From Metellina segmentata (lineage: Eukaryota; Arthropoda; Arachnida; Araneae; Tetragnathidae), in assembly GCA_947359465.1 (NCBI GenBank), contig OX375883.1:88778911-88842910 (forward strand): DNA of 64,000 nt. Direction: 5' to 3'. The translations under genes were made by a program, and so were the position numbers. This document shows, one piece after another, positions 42,263 to 54,705 of this stretch (positions are counted from its first letter, which is position 1; each line of letters opens with the position of its first letter). The notes beneath the pieces are model-generated. The model was given only the letters and a program-made list of their open reading frames with translations, was not told the origin of the DNA and ran no database searches.

Positions 42263-42905
42263 CGTCCTCTATTTGACGCATCTACAAAGGTTCACCATCG
42301 TTAAACCAATGTTTGGAACCCCGGGACCTAATCTTATTGAATTAATTCTTTCTATTCTTTTGAGATTTCGACAATAGAAGTACGGTGTAATATCTGACAT
42401 TGAAAAAGCTTTCCTTAAGAGTAATGTGAGAAAAGAGGATAGAGATTTTTAACGTTTCTTTTTTGCTGGAGTTCCGAGACTAAAAAATTATAAATACCTT
42501 GACATGCGTGCAAGAGTGGTATTTGGTGTGGTCAATAGTCCTTTTCTCTAAGGATCTGTGATTGAGTTCCATCTTCAAGAGTTTCTAAATGAGGAAAATA
42601 TAATGTTCTCGTATTGAATCGGATCTTCTGAAAGGCTTCTATGTCGTCAATGTTGTAGAAAGTGTTGAAAATACTAATGTGTTATTCCAATCTGTTGGAG
42701 AATCTACTGAGATTATGTCCGAAGGGAAGTTAGACGCCATACAGGGGAAACTGCAGATTGCAAAAAAGATATGGGCGTGTGACCTACTTGTGGGTTGAAA
42801 TATTCACAGGGACTTTTGAAACACCTTGTTTGATAGTGTCGATTTTCTTCAGTCCCTTATAAAATTGTCTCATCTGAGCGTTTCTAGTCCGAAACGATTA
42901 ATTCC
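42263..42905 (+). pseudogene. BEL/Pao retrotransposon reverse transcriptase fragment
   Basis: Plus-frame pieces RPLFDASTKVHHR, GTNLIELILSILLRF, VISDIEKAFLKS (catalytic Asp motif), DRDF, RVVFGVVNSPFL and SVIEFHLQEFL follow the order of BEL/Pao pol reverse transcriptases. The active-site YVDN-type motif appears as YVVNVVESVEN, so a catalytic Asp is lost, and stops interrupt the frame (near 42377, 42450 and 42549). No LTRs, gag or integrase are seen. Confidence 0.78.
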
Positions 42906-43489
42906 CTAATTACCATGCTCTTTGTTAACAGAATAAGAATAAGTTCTGCAATAAATCGTGAATTAGAAATATTAGTTGCGAAAAGAGCACAGATCTGTTA
43001 ATTAAAGTAACCCTTTATTAAAAAAATCTTCAGGAAGTATTTGTCGGATTTGGGATAACACTTTAAGAATCGAACCTACCCAATTGTACACATCACAATA
43101 CTAAATTTATTAAAAAAAGTTATGGTAGATAATTTCAACATTTTTCGAAATTCAACTCAAACTGTTGTGCAATTTTGTTATTGATTTTCATTTATTTTTC
43201 AGGTTTCGAATGTTATCTGCGTTAAATTTCATTCCCATTACGACCGTACTTCCATTTTGTCCTTTCAAATATAGTCATTCACATTCAAATTAACTTCAAC
43301 CAAAACAATATTAAATAAGAAATGAATGTTATGTTAACCTCCAAAGTTTCGACTACTTACTATCTCGTCCATCAAGAAATGACTACATTTTCTAATGCTG
43401 TGTAATATCGCCATCAAGATATCGACAATTTTTTTTTATGGTTACGAGATCAAAATCTAATTAAGTTTGTTCACTGAACACTGAAACGT

Positions 43490-44575
43490 ACGGTGTCCTT
43501 ATAGTGTGTTATCTCCGATCAAATTATCTGTGTAGCATAGTAAAATTATCCGGTGTATTCACAGATAAATTTCTCTTCCTTTAGATCTACAGAATGTTAA
43601 CAAAAGAATGTATCACACTATATATTCACAATAATAACAGTGTTGATCAATACCTGGAACATCATTTTCTATTTAGATATTTCAAGCCTGCCTAGTCAAA
43701 TTACAATGGTCTCTTTATTTTCAAATTAAACAAAACACAAAGCCAACGAATATCGAAAATTGAAAACAAACCAAAGGTTAACTTTAAAAATAACGTCAAA
43801 TAGTACCACCCACACCAGAAGTACAAAAAAAAACGATGCAAAGACTCAAACTGACTGCCAACAGATGGAAAAGAACATACAAACAGATCATTCCATAACA
43901 CCTTCTCCTTCACTTCCAAGACAAGTTACAACAATAGTTCCAGCCTCCTCACATTCTACAACTTCCCTAGATAGTTTTAAACAAAAAATACGTAGCATAA
44001 CATTAAATGTATTTTCAAATTTTATTCCTTCTAACTATTTTACGATAGTTTCGTATTCCATTAATAGGTATATATCTACATGGTAAGGTTTATTTTAAGC
44101 ATTAAAATCAATTTTGGTTTTTATTAAAATGTGGCTTAGTAGCAGAGCGTGGAAATACAGTACAATTTTTGTCCTCCAAATGTAAACGCCCTCATGATTG
44201 GGATTCGTTGCCACTTCTGTTTTCATTACATCCCTTATACTATTTAGCGGTGTAGTGGCATTATTTGATACTTGCTAACCTTAGCTGACTGATTGCCTGA
44301 GATGAGGAGAACTGTATTAAAGTCACAGGTATGGTATCCTATGCGTGATCGTTCTGTGGAGGATAATGAACATCCGAATGTTTTGGGTTGCCAGTCGAGT
44401 GTGAGTACAGGCCACCAGTGCTGCAACGCATCGTGAAGCTGTGACAGAAGTAGAAGCTGTGTCTGTTACCAATGAGTGCATTAAATATTCATCTGTTCAA
44501 TGTGTCCAACATGCATCCATTACGTGATACTAGAAAACGCCTTATGGAAACTGTCGGCAGATGTATCTGGTTTGT
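43490..44575 (+). repeat. Duplicated segment, copy 1
   Basis: About 1.1 kb that matches 44838-47575 in pieces: 43490-43990 with 44838-45310, and 44000-44575 with 46060-46504 plus 47510-47575. No coding function is recognised. It is the reference for seeing insertions in copy 2. Confidence 0.8.
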
Positions 44576-44837
44576 ATGAAAACTCGTGTGATCATAATCA
44601 CGCCCGTCGAAATTATTTTGCAATCAGCCCGTGATAAAACATAACAACTATGTTTTATCACTGCTGTATGTAGCTGCAAGGATTAGGTTTGTCCTTCATG
44701 CTTGGTCGTACTAAAATACTAAGTAAAGGCTGATGTCCTCCTTCATATCAAATTTTTGGATCACGTCTCTAAATTTCTTACTTGGAATCCTGTCGTTGCT
44801 TTACTGATCTCTTGCCTAATGCACTGAACAGTAAAAT

Positions 44838-47575
44838 ATATTGGGTCCTTATAGTGTGTTATCTCCGATCAAATTATTTGTGTAACATAATAAAATTATC
44901 CTGTGCACTGATAGATAAATTTTTCTTCCTTTAGATCTTCAGAATGTTAACAAAGGAATTTATCACACTATTCACAATAATAACAGTGTTGATCAATACC
45001 TGGAACATCATTTTATATTTAAATATTTCAAGCCTGCTTAGTCAAATTACAATAGTCTATTTACTTACAAATATAACAAAACACAAAACCAACGAATATC
45101 GAAAATTGTAAACAAACCAAAGGTCAACTTTAAAAATTACGTCAGATAATACGTCAAACCAGAAGTACAACAACAGCCGATGCAGACTCAAACTGACTGA
45201 CAGCAGATGGAAACGAATATACAAACAGATAATTTCACAACTGTCACTCCTTCACTTCCAAGACAAGGTAAAGCTATTGTTCCAGCCTTATCACATTCTA
45301 CAAACTTCTCTGTATATCCTTAAAATGGAAATCGATAAAAATATTATTATAATGGAAAATGAATTCGAAGAAGGGTATTTTTTCAATAGCCCAACACGAT
45401 ACGAAACAGAACCAAAACTACAACTGCACCTGCTTAAAAAGATCAATATCATTCCGGACTTTCAGCAATTCCATATCCATCAGACGAGGAGTCCCAGCCA
45501 TTTCAACCACTACCAAAAGAGCAAGGAAATTGGAAAAAAAAGTTAAGTATAAAAGGAGAAAAAAAAGTTTAAATAATTAGACAAAATGATAATATTATAA
45601 AGGTATTCAATAGGCAAAAGTATTCAAAAGGTAAGGAGCAACATGCCTTCCAATTCTCAGAATAAAATCTTACTACCAGCCCAATAAGTTATCATAACCC
45701 TCCTGGCCATTGTCTAGAGACAAGATATCTCGTCAATCGAAGAAAATTGACCAAATATTGTTTGCGTCATCATAAAACATTAGGTAATACCTTGATTGCA
45801 GGATAGCTCCTTCTCAGCAAGATTGGTCATATTTTGATGGACAAGATATTGTGTACCAACTTGGAGGACAAATATGAAATATCTGAAAATAAGCCTGAAA
45901 GCAACAGCTCTGAATTGTAACATTAATTTATTAGATATAGGTCTTTATTTTATTTTTATAACATTACCGCTTTAGAAATTAAAATTGACTCTTAAATGCA
46001 TAAATCCCCTTTAATTTCAATTACTATTTAAATTTAGAACAGATAAATGCTAAAACCAAAAATACCATAACGTTCCATATATTTTCAAATTTTATTAGTC
46101 CTAACTATTTTAAGAGAGTTTCGTATTGAAATAAAAGGGATATAATATCTACAGGGTAAGTTCATGTTCAGCAGTAAAAAAAATCAATTTTGGTTTTTAT
46201 TAAAATGTGGCTTTGTAGCATAGCGTGGAAATACAGTGCAATTTCAGTCCACCAAAAGTAAACGCACCTACTTTTCACTACATCCCCTCTAGCATTTAGC
46301 GGTGTATTGACATTATTTGGTACTTGTTACCCTTACTTGACTGATTGCTTGAGACCAGGAGAACTGCATTAAAGACACAGGTATGGTTTCCTATGCGTGG
46401 TCGTTCTGTGGAGGATTATGAAGGTCTGAATGTCCTGTATTGCCAATTGAAAGTGAGTGCAGTCCGGCAGTACACCAACGGAGCGTGAAGCTGTGACAGA
46501 AGTACAAAAGTGTCCTAAAAGTTCCCGTACACCAACTTAAAAAAATTATCGACCGTGTTTTTTTTTAATTGTTGAATTTTATCGTCTGCTTATAGTGTTA
46601 TCGAGTCTTTAATATACATCGTTTTGTTTTCCTCGCGCTCAAATTGTACGATAATAAAGTTCCACGTCCTTTTGTTCTTCATTGCAAGATGAGTTTATCA
46701 CGCATTCAGATAATTGCGCTGTTTAAATCTCATTTTAAATGTAAATTATATGAAAGATGTAAAGAATTTTGGCGATATAAATATCCAAATGATGCAATAT
46801 CGTGTGATGATACGCTGTATCAATTCGTTCGGCGATTTCTTGAGATAGGTTCGATGGAACACAAAACACAGGAGTGGAAGACCGAAAGTCGTTACACCAC
46901 ACTTTGTGCAAGAAACTCAACGGAGGATATTGCAATCCCCTCATCAATCCGTGAGGAGTTTGTCGCAACTAATGGGCACATCGCAGGGATCGTTACATAA
47001 GGCTTTAAGAGCTTTGCATTTTCGTACTTATCGTGTAAAAATGTTACAGGAGCTTAAGCCACCGGATAATGAGAAGCGGCTTTATTATTTCCGATGGTAT
47101 TGCAATCTTATTAATGCGATCGACTTACCTCAAGAAACCTTTGGCCACCTTGTTCCCCTGATCTGAACATCCTTGACTTTTTTCTGTAGGGATATTTAAA
47201 GAGCAAAGTTAATGAAGATAATCATCAAATAATAGGTGATCTAAAAATTGCCTTCACTCAAAGGATACAAGAAGTCACTCCCAGCTTCTAGAAACGCGTT
47301 TCTAAAAATATGCGCAAACGACTTCAGCTTTGCCTCCAAGAAAAGGGTGGAAATTTTGAACATTTACTATAAATGTAAGTCCAAATTTTTTTCCTACGTT
47401 AGGTTAAAAGTGCTTTTTACCATTCGTATAAAAATAATTGTTTTTAAGTTTGTTGTTTTGGCATTATAAATTCACGAATCGTCAATACGGGAACTTTTAG
47501 GACACCCTGTTGAAGCTGTCTGTTATCAATGAGTGTATTATTCAATTGTTCAATGCGTCAACCATTCATCCAAAT
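44838..47575 (+). repeat. Duplicated segment, copy 2, with insertions
   Basis: Direct duplicate of 43490-44575 expanded by two inserts: about 750 bp at 45310-46060 and a mariner-type element at 46505-47509. Sequence resumes in register after each. Divergence is moderate, so the duplication predates both. Confidence 0.78.
46505..47509 (+). mobile_element. Mariner-type element with internal deletion
   Basis: Inverted ends containing GTGTCCTAAAAGTTCCCGTA (46510-46529) and its complement (47486-47504). The frame at 46644-47000 gives an N-terminal helical region (RIQIIALFKSHFKCKLYERC). An overlapping frame at 46906-47160 gives a helix-turn-helix (SVRSLSQLMGTSQGSLHKAL). The frame then jumps to the end of the catalytic core: SPDLNILDFFL, a stop, GYLKSKVNED. 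The first two catalytic Asp motifs are deleted, so it can move only in trans. Confidence 0.82.
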
Positions 47576-47879
47576 TGCTTACTTGGAATCATGTTGCTTC
47601 TATTCTGATCTCTTCCATTTTTGTCCAAATTTGACTTCCATCCTCATCTTTTCAAACTCGAACTCCATTGCATCGTTTCATTTCTGTTCTAGAGCGTGTT
47701 TTCGTTTTTGTTCTTCTAGGACGTTGTTCTGTTTTCGTTTCCTCGTGTCGATAATAGTATTCAACATGTTGCAACCTTGCAAAATTCCTCATCATAATCG
47801 AAGCTTTGAACAATGACATGACAGACAGTGCAGCAAGAATCGCCGCTCTTGGTAATCTCTTCTTGAAAACCCCAAATTA

Positions 47880-48284
47880 ACACATCTTGGGTAAAAGCAC
47901 ACGCTGGCATTGACGGAAACGAGAAAGCAGATTTACTTGCGATGTCTGCAGTAAATGGGTTTTCGCGCCAAATAACCAGTTTAAAGTGGCCTGGATGCAA
48001 ATTATTAAGTTCTATTGATATATTGGTCTTGAACCGAATTCAATCAGAATGGGATGTTTCAACCAAAGGGAGATACACTTACGAATTCTTTCCAAAGATT
48101 TCAACCAACCTAGATTACCATAACTCAAAGCTGGTACAATTTTTCGCAGACCATGGTCCATTTCCGGCGTATCTAGAATGTATCCATCTTAGAACAAGTG
48201 CGCTGTGCATCTGCGGCCGTGAAGGTGATTTCATCCATTACCTTATTGACTGTGATCACTCACAAGACCGTGGCAATTGGTGAA
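47880..48284 (+). pseudogene. LINE F4 ORF2 C-terminus (RNase H end and tail domain)
   Basis: The frame reads WVKAHAGIDGNEKADLLAMS (last RNase H motif with catalytic His and Asp positions), then a WDVSTKGRYTYEFFPKI segment and LRTSALCICGREGDFIHYLI, ending in a stop at 48282-48284. The 'W...STKGR-x-T' segment between RNase H and a Cys-His region is typical of many LINE ORF2 proteins. Everything upstream is lost. Confidence 0.75.
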
Positions 48285-48322
48285 ACCTTCTATTAAAAAC
48301 AACTCTTATTGGTGCCAAAGTA

Positions 48323-50865
48323 GGGGAGAGTGGGGATGAATGGGACAAATTTCACATTTTTATTAATATTGCAGAAATTTTACATTTTTCAATTAAGTAA
48401 CAGTACTTATACTAATATTTGAACTGTTACTTACATATAAATAAATGCATTCAATCAATTTACTATCATTTTAAACTACAAGATAATTTTTTATGAGTGC
48501 ATGTATACTGTCCCATTCATCCCCATGAAGGGGATGAATGGGACAAAAATAGAGATGAATGGGACAGGTAAAAAATAAGTTAAAAATTGAAAAAAAAACA
48601 AATTTTTTTTTTAATTTTGCATTTTTTTCAACTTGATAACAAATGGGAAAAAAAGACATTTCCATTTTTCCAAAGAAAAAAGCGTTTAAAGTGAAAAAAA
48701 AAGTTAGTTTGCTCTATTTTACATCATATTGATTAAACTTAACATCAAAAGACAAAATTCCTTTCATTCTTTCTGTTCCTAATGTTGGAGGCTTTGGCAG
48801 TTTCATTATAATATCTTCAAAGTCAACAATATAAATTTCTGGCATGTCCTTGTAGTAAAATAAAAAGGTGTTTTCTTTCTTTTTAAGAAACTGCACTCTT
48901 GAGGATTTTCAACATTATTTTTTAATATTCTAGCAACATAACATATTACTTTCTTTTTTCCACTGAATTTTGATAAGATGAAATCATCTTCTGCTATGTT
49001 ATCTGGAATAAGATTCTGCATTGGATTATACAAATCCCCTTCATCCCTTGATGAATCACTTTCATCATGAAGCGATAAAGTGTCAGAATCCTCTGCACTA
49101 CTGTTTTCCTATTCGACTATAGACAGTTTGTTTTTAATTTTTGTCAACTTCTGTTTGCTTGTTTTTGCCATTTCTTGTTCCTCAGTGACTTGTTTTTCTG
49201 GTGTATCATTTAATACACGATAGCATCCTCGTTTCCTTAATCTACATCCGGTTTTTATTGGAGAGGCTTTTGGGTATGGACGAATAATTGTGAGAGGACT
49301 GCTTTGTTCATTGCAAAAGTTTCTGATGGTGCTCCAGGGCTATTAATGTAATGCATGAATTTCCAGCATAAATTCCTTATAGTTCACCCGATGAAATACA
49401 TATGCAGGGGGAATTGTGTTGCCGCCATACTTATAAAGTTTAACATTGTTACTAACTGACCTCGTTCAGCTGATGTAATCTGACCGACTTGTTTTGTACC
49501 ATGCTTTGCTATGATTTTGGGACATTCAGTTACTGTACTCAAACCTGTCTCATCACAATTATATATGTCTGCTCAAACTTATATTTGTTTTGAAGACCTT
49601 CAAGTTTCTGGAAAAATGTATTTGTGTTATTTCTATTAAAGCTACTTGCTCTTGACTGGGTTGTACTTTCAGGTGTGCAAATAGATAATTCTCAATGTCT
49701 GGACAAAAAAACCAAAAGCCAATCCTTTCCTGCGGTTTCATTTTCCTTCCACACTGAAGGCACTTTTCCTAAGAATTTAGCATAATCGAAAGCCAGCTTC
49801 CTTGTTTGAATAGTGGTTAAACCATAACACATTTGGGATGAAATGTGCAAGTATTTGCACAGTTTATTTTCTTCTTCACAAGAAAATATTTTCCGGTTCC
49901 CAACATTGGGATTTGGGACATAGGATTCTATATCACTGTTCTGTTTAGCTTCTATAACATATCTACTCAAAGTTGACTTCGACATGTTGAATGCTCTTGC
50001 AACTGTTCTTAAAGGCATTCCTTTTGTAACAACCTCATTAACAGCTTCTTTAATGGTTGATGATGAACTCCTAATTCTCTCAGTTTTCTTTTTCCAATTC
50101 CGTGGCATCCTACAAAAGTAAAATAACATTAATTTTTAAAAAAATACATGATTAAAAAAAAACAAATAAAGGTACCTACCCATTTTTTATTTACAAAAAT
50201 TTTATAACAAAGAAATAGAATAGGTGATAAAATTAAATGTCTAAGTTAAAAACTTTATGCCTGTGACTATAAAATAAATTTTCTTTATCAGACATCCTAT
50301 AGGCTTGATCAACAATATAAATAAGTGCCTTAATAAATTTAAAACTACTCATATACCAAATTTTAGTTCATCGAAAAAGAAATTAATAAAATGAATTGAA
50401 TATTGCAAGTTATTGATGCAAAGTTTTAAAACCAGAAAGTGAAGGGATGAATGGGACTGTCCCAATCATCCCCCAAATTGTTGTCCCATTCATCCCCATA
50501 CCCACTTGTTTATATAAATCAAAGTGTAGGCTTAGAAAACAACTATGAATTTTCTCCATTTAAATTGTAAATCATAGTAAAATAAGTATACTGTCAACAC
50601 ACAATAATATTCCTAGCTTTAAGTAAATAACTTTTTAATAAACTCTTATGAAATTGAAACAAAAAAACTTACTTTTGGTATGGAAAAATACACTTTGTAG
50701 TCCTGTTTACACCAACATGGAAGCTAATGGTTTAAAACTCAATTTGCTGAATAGGTTAGTTGCTGCCATCTACTAGGTGAAAAATCAAACATATAAAGTT
50801 TACTTAAGGTATAAAAAATTCAGTTGTCCCATTCATCCCCTGTCCCATCCATCCCCACTCTCCCC
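48323..50865 (-). mobile_element. pogo/Tigger-type transposon
   Basis: 2543 bp with inverted ends GGGGAGAGTGGGGATGAATG (one difference at the right end) and a TA duplication (48321-48322 and 50866-50867). The motif GATGAATGGGAC or its complement recurs several times near both ends (48519-48570, 50442-50500, 50822-50855), as expected for subterminal transposase-binding sites. It sits inside LINE F4. Confidence 0.9.
48800..50108 (-). pseudogene. pogo-type transposase (HTH_psq + DDE), broken
   Basis: The ATG at 50106-50108 (MPRNWKKKTER) follows a CTTTTGTAG splice-acceptor-like string. A Psq-type helix-turn-helix follows (TIKEAVNEVVTKGMPLRTVA, MSKSTLSRYV), then ENETAGKDWLLVFLSRH, the CENP-B-like second domain. 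The catalytic domain begins NCDETGLSTVTECPKI (first Asp at about 49550). After INSPGAPSE the frame jumps to C-terminal sequence, so the region with the second and third Asp is deleted, and several stops occur. Confidence 0.82.
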
Positions 50866-51116
50866 TACTACCAAGGAAAGACACTGCCACCACAAAATCC
50901 TTAAAGTGATGTAATTTCTCTGCCTCCGACATTGATTACATACATCTGTGAAAGCTAAGAAGTCAAAAGTTCTCAAAATTACTTGGCTTTTCCATAGAAA
51001 TTAGTGTGTCTTTTTGGTTGTCTTTGACGTTTTGATTTGGAATTTTTCTTTATTTATAATTTTCCTTCTGCATACGATTTCCTATTTTTTGTGTATTGTT
51101 TATGTTTATTGTATAT

Positions 51117-51147
<31 letters not shown>

Positions 51148-51437
51148 CATTTTGTTAGTAAATTTTCAAATTATGTGATCCTTTTCTTTCGTCATTTTGT
51201 ATTTTTGCGCTTACATGTTTTACCCTTCACTTGCCTTTTCTTTTCCTGAGTACTTAAATGTTTTACGTGTCTCGTGGATTGCTCGGCTCTCCTTTATCCC
51301 CGAATCTCCTCCGTAAGACGGATTATTCAGCTGAAAGCCGCGCATGTGAAACAGTTTCCGCCTACGGCGTCCAATCCAATGGCCTTCTTTGGATCAATGA
51401 CTTTTGAATAAAGGTGCGTTTCTAACTCTAACTCATC

Positions 51438-52560
51438 AGCCAGTACCCTCAAGTTTTCCTTAAGACTTTTCCCTAAATATGCCATTTTCTAAAATGTTGT
51501 CAGGGCGACAGTTGCTGCAAAACCAGGGCTTTTTTTCTACTTTCTGCAAGATCGGAGCGATAGTTGAATATCCGTGTGTGGCGAAGTACAGTTGACTTAG
51601 AAATTCACTTGCGAGTCTCTCGAAGATCCGGAAGAAGAAAATAAACTGTCGTGACTTTACACCTGTTGGCAACGTCGTCGCTCGGTTGGTTTAGTAGTTC
51701 ACTTGCGAGTTTCAATCTTGTCCAGAGTCCCCATTTGTAGGTTTGTCCATGCTGCACAGATGTCTAGGGTTAAATTTTTGCTTTTCAATGACAACGAAAT
51801 CTGGAACGCTCGTTAACACAAAACAACATTGATAACTAATGCAACAAATACAGTAGGCTATATCAATCAGCTATCAACATCAATACTACCTCAACATAAA
51901 TCAACTATCAACATCAATGCAATCTTCCTATCAATCAACTATCAACATCAATCCGATCTCAGCATAACCGTTAAACTTCTATTTTTGCCTTTTTTTTTTT
52001 TTGAAAGACAGAATGTTTGAACGTGCTCTAAATCCGCGCACTAGCACTGTCAGAGTCGCGTAGCCAAGTGTGTTGCCAGATTCTAATGTACTCGAGAATT
52101 AAAATACTACATGTGTATGCATTGGACTCGTGATCTACTAGCAATCCATACCGAATTAGTAATTGCATTGTTGAAACTTATAAATTCAGAATCTGCTATA
52201 TTGTTTGTAATTGTAAGATTGGAGATTTTCTGACATTTTTTTAAACAAGTAATTAATAGTTTTGCACACAAATTGATGAAAGATGTCCTTAAGGAAATTT
52301 AATTTATAGACAACTACACTCTTTCCTTATTGTTATAGTTCATTACGCTGTCAACGATGCATGCTATAACATGAGTCATTTCTGTTTCAGGAAGAAGACT
52401 CGAACAGTAATAGTAACAGAAAGGAAGATCATCTAAATACATATTGAAAGCAATTTTATATCAACAGGCAGAACAGCAGCATTTAATTCAAAAGCAAAAC
52501 TTTAATAGAAAAAAAAAATCAATACTATAATTTTACTTTATTTCAATTCTCTTGAGCAAT
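51438..52560. other. No gene recognised
   Basis: Apart from the short repeats at 51839-51965, no feature is supported. A minus frame at 51460-51672 has a CSNC motif but no other family signature. Confidence 0.5.
51839..51965 (+). repeat. Imperfect short repeats (CAACATCAAT / CTATCAA)
   Basis: The string CTATCAACATCAAT recurs at least three times within about 125 bp with variable spacers. Confidence 0.7.
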
Positions 52561-52897
52561 ATTTTTAAAATCACACACAATGTTTCTTTTATAACTACAA
52601 TTCAAAACCCAAATTTTTCTAATCAATATGTTAATTTTACAACAGCAAATCAGTGCTTCAACTTTACTTTGCTACAACTCAAAAGTCATAGCTTTTAAAA
52701 CAATACTTTAATTTAATTAGTAAAGCTAAATAGCAAAACGTTCCGAATCAATATGCTGACATTACTGCTACAATTCAATATCTATAGCTTTTAAAACAGT
52801 ATTTTAATTTTATTGCTAAAGCTCAATAGCAAAACTTTCCAAATCAATATCCTGACATTACTGATATAATTCAATAGCAAAACTTTACAAATTAATG

Positions 52898-53197
52898 TTT
52901 CATATTTATTTTGTTACAATTCAATAGACAGAACTTTCAAATCAATGTTTCATATTTACTTTGTTACAATTCAATAGACAGAACTTTCAAATCAATGTTT
53001 CATATTTACTTTGTTACAATTCAATAGACAGAACTTTCAAATCAATGTTTCATATTTACTTTGTTACAATTCAATAGACAGAACTTTCAAATCAATGTTT
53101 CATATTTACTTTGTTACAATTCAATAGACAGAACTTTCAAATCAATGTTTCATATTTACTTTGTTACAATTCAATAGACAGAACTTTCAAATCAATA
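52898..53197 (+). repeat. 50-bp tandem repeat, six units
   Basis: Exact 50-bp period (TTTCATATTTACTTTGTTAC, then AATTCAATAGACAGAACTTT, CAAATCAATG). Units 2-6 are essentially identical and unit 1 has two or three changes. Upstream, 52560-52897 holds recognisably related but decayed units (AATTCAATAGCAAAACTTT...CAAATCAATAT), so a young expansion sits on an old array. Confidence 0.95.
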
Positions 53198-53598
53198 CTT
53201 AACATTTACTATTACAATTCTTAGCAACATCTCAGAAAATGTTTCAATTTTACTTTACTTCCATCTCCATATGCAACAGTTTGAAAATATTAATTCAGAT
53301 TTGCAATAATATTTTTAAACAATAAAATACTCATCAATACACGCAGGTACTTTTATCAATAGCTATTGCTCATTTCATTTTAACTGCAAAACAGATACAG
53401 ATCAGATTAAAGAAGATTCTTACAACTTTTTCTTCTAAAAGCACTAGGCAACAACATCGATGGATTTCAAGGTGGCATTTATTGAGAGATTGCATAAATG
53501 GTAGCAACATATTCTGTCCTTTTCTCCTCTCTGGACAAAGTTGTGGTGAGTTGGCCAACCGGGAACGCGTTCCTTCTGCCACATGACACACAGGCCTG

Positions 53599-53618
53599 AC
53601 ACACACACACACACACAC
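53599..53618 (+). repeat. (CA)n microsatellite
   Basis: About nine CA units; GTGTGTTTGTGTG-type sequence follows at 53665-53690. Confidence 0.9.
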
Positions 53619-53704
53619 GAGTGTTTTATGCCGCTTTTAGGACGCTGTGTGATTTTTTTCCGCACGCTGTGTGCGTGTTTGTGTGTTATAGTTGGAAATA
53701 GGTA

Positions 53705-54018
53705 ATTTTTAATTAACGTCGTACTACAGCATCACAACGGGCTATTGACGACGGTCCGAGATCAATCCCCTAAGCGAAAGGTTCGAGGATAAGACCACGT
53801 TATTTTGAAACACGGTCAGTAGACGAGGCAACACCTGACCTGGCACAACACACTCCAAACTTTCACACCAACTCAACGTGAGGACTTTCGGCTCCGACAG
53901 ATTTAAGGTGCACCAGCCGCCTCTACACAATACGCTTACAAACATCCATGCACTGTCCCGGATTCGAACCAGTAACCTTCCAGGCTAACACCTTAACCAC
54001 CAAACCGGTTGGTCGGCA
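53705..54018 (-). mobile_element. tRNA-derived SINE, full length
   Basis: Best head in the window. On the minus strand, GTGGTTAAGGTGTTAGCCT (box A region) is followed by GGTTCGAATCC (box B) at the correct spacing, so RNA polymerase III promoter elements are intact. The body matches 29129-29414 (GGCTGGTGCACCTTAAATCT, TCCTCACGTTG, GACGACGTTAA-type end). No clear target duplication was found. Confidence 0.88.
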
Positions 54019-54020
54019 TG

Positions 54021-54700
54021 TGTGTGGCAGTGTGTTTGCTTAATGTGTGTTTGTTTGTATTTTCGTTATGCTCGTATTTTTGTATTTCGTATTGTTTTGT
54101 ATACGTGGACGTTCCTGTTTATGAGGCTCTCAAACCAAAAGTGACCTAACCCACAAAAACTCGAAAATTTATTATTATCTCTTATCAAGACCTTTTATTA
54201 TTATTTTTTACTGTGAAGGTTCAAGTCTTCTAAAATTACAAAATAACTTTTTGCTGATTGCTGAAAAACAAATTTTTAGAATCTCAAATCATATTGTGAA
54301 TAAATAAAAATGGTGCCAAGAAAATCTCATTGATCTCCATTGGAAATGTTGGTGGGTTTGGCCACTTTTGCTGTGATAACCGCATATAGGTTCAGAATTA
54401 AAATTCATATTCTAGGGAAGCGATTTTGAAACTTCAAATTTTCTTTCTTAATCGGTATCACTTTGTAGTCATTACTTCCAGATGACATCATTTCTGTTTC
54501 TTAGCATTATGTTTGCGACGTTAAAAAATAGTTTCGAACTTTTCTCGTTTTCAAATGGTGCAAGTAACCCCCATAGTATAAAGAAGGGAGGAAACGGTCT
54601 CAGTTTTAACCCTCCTGGGGGTTTACTCGATGAGACATCCTCAACACAAGTTAAACTGACCAGAGTTGAATGGACGAGATATCTCGTCATTAGAAGAAGA
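54021..54700. other. No gene; palindromic MITE-like remnant at 54606-54700
   Basis: TTAACCCTCCTGG (54606) followed by the perfect 16-bp palindrome GACGAGATATCTCGTC (54673-54688). Similar strings occur at 45692-45734 and 55142-55160. TTAA next to CCCT suggests remnants of a TTAA-targeting MITE. Confidence 0.4.
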
Positions 54701-54705
54701 CTGAC

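Larger units (their letters stand above)
47836..51437 (+). mobile_element. LINE F4 3' end, interrupted by a pogo element
   Basis: The ORF2 C-terminal part (47880-48322) continues in register after the pogo insertion at 50866, followed by a 3' UTR with GC-richer sequence around 51290-51400, AATAAA at 51407-51412 and a CTAACTCTAACTC tail. The tail type differs from F1-F3. A run of 27-29 T at about 51119-51147 lies within it. Confidence 0.65.

Noticed and set aside
51037..51249. 70-codon frame rich in Phe
   Set aside because: Produced by a long poly-T run; low-complexity translation.
52898..53197. CRISPR-like array
   Set aside because: Units are contiguous 50-bp tandem repeats without unique spacers, in animal DNA.
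53370..53665. Two minus frames with Cys/Val runs
   Set aside because: Generated by the CA/GT microsatellite.
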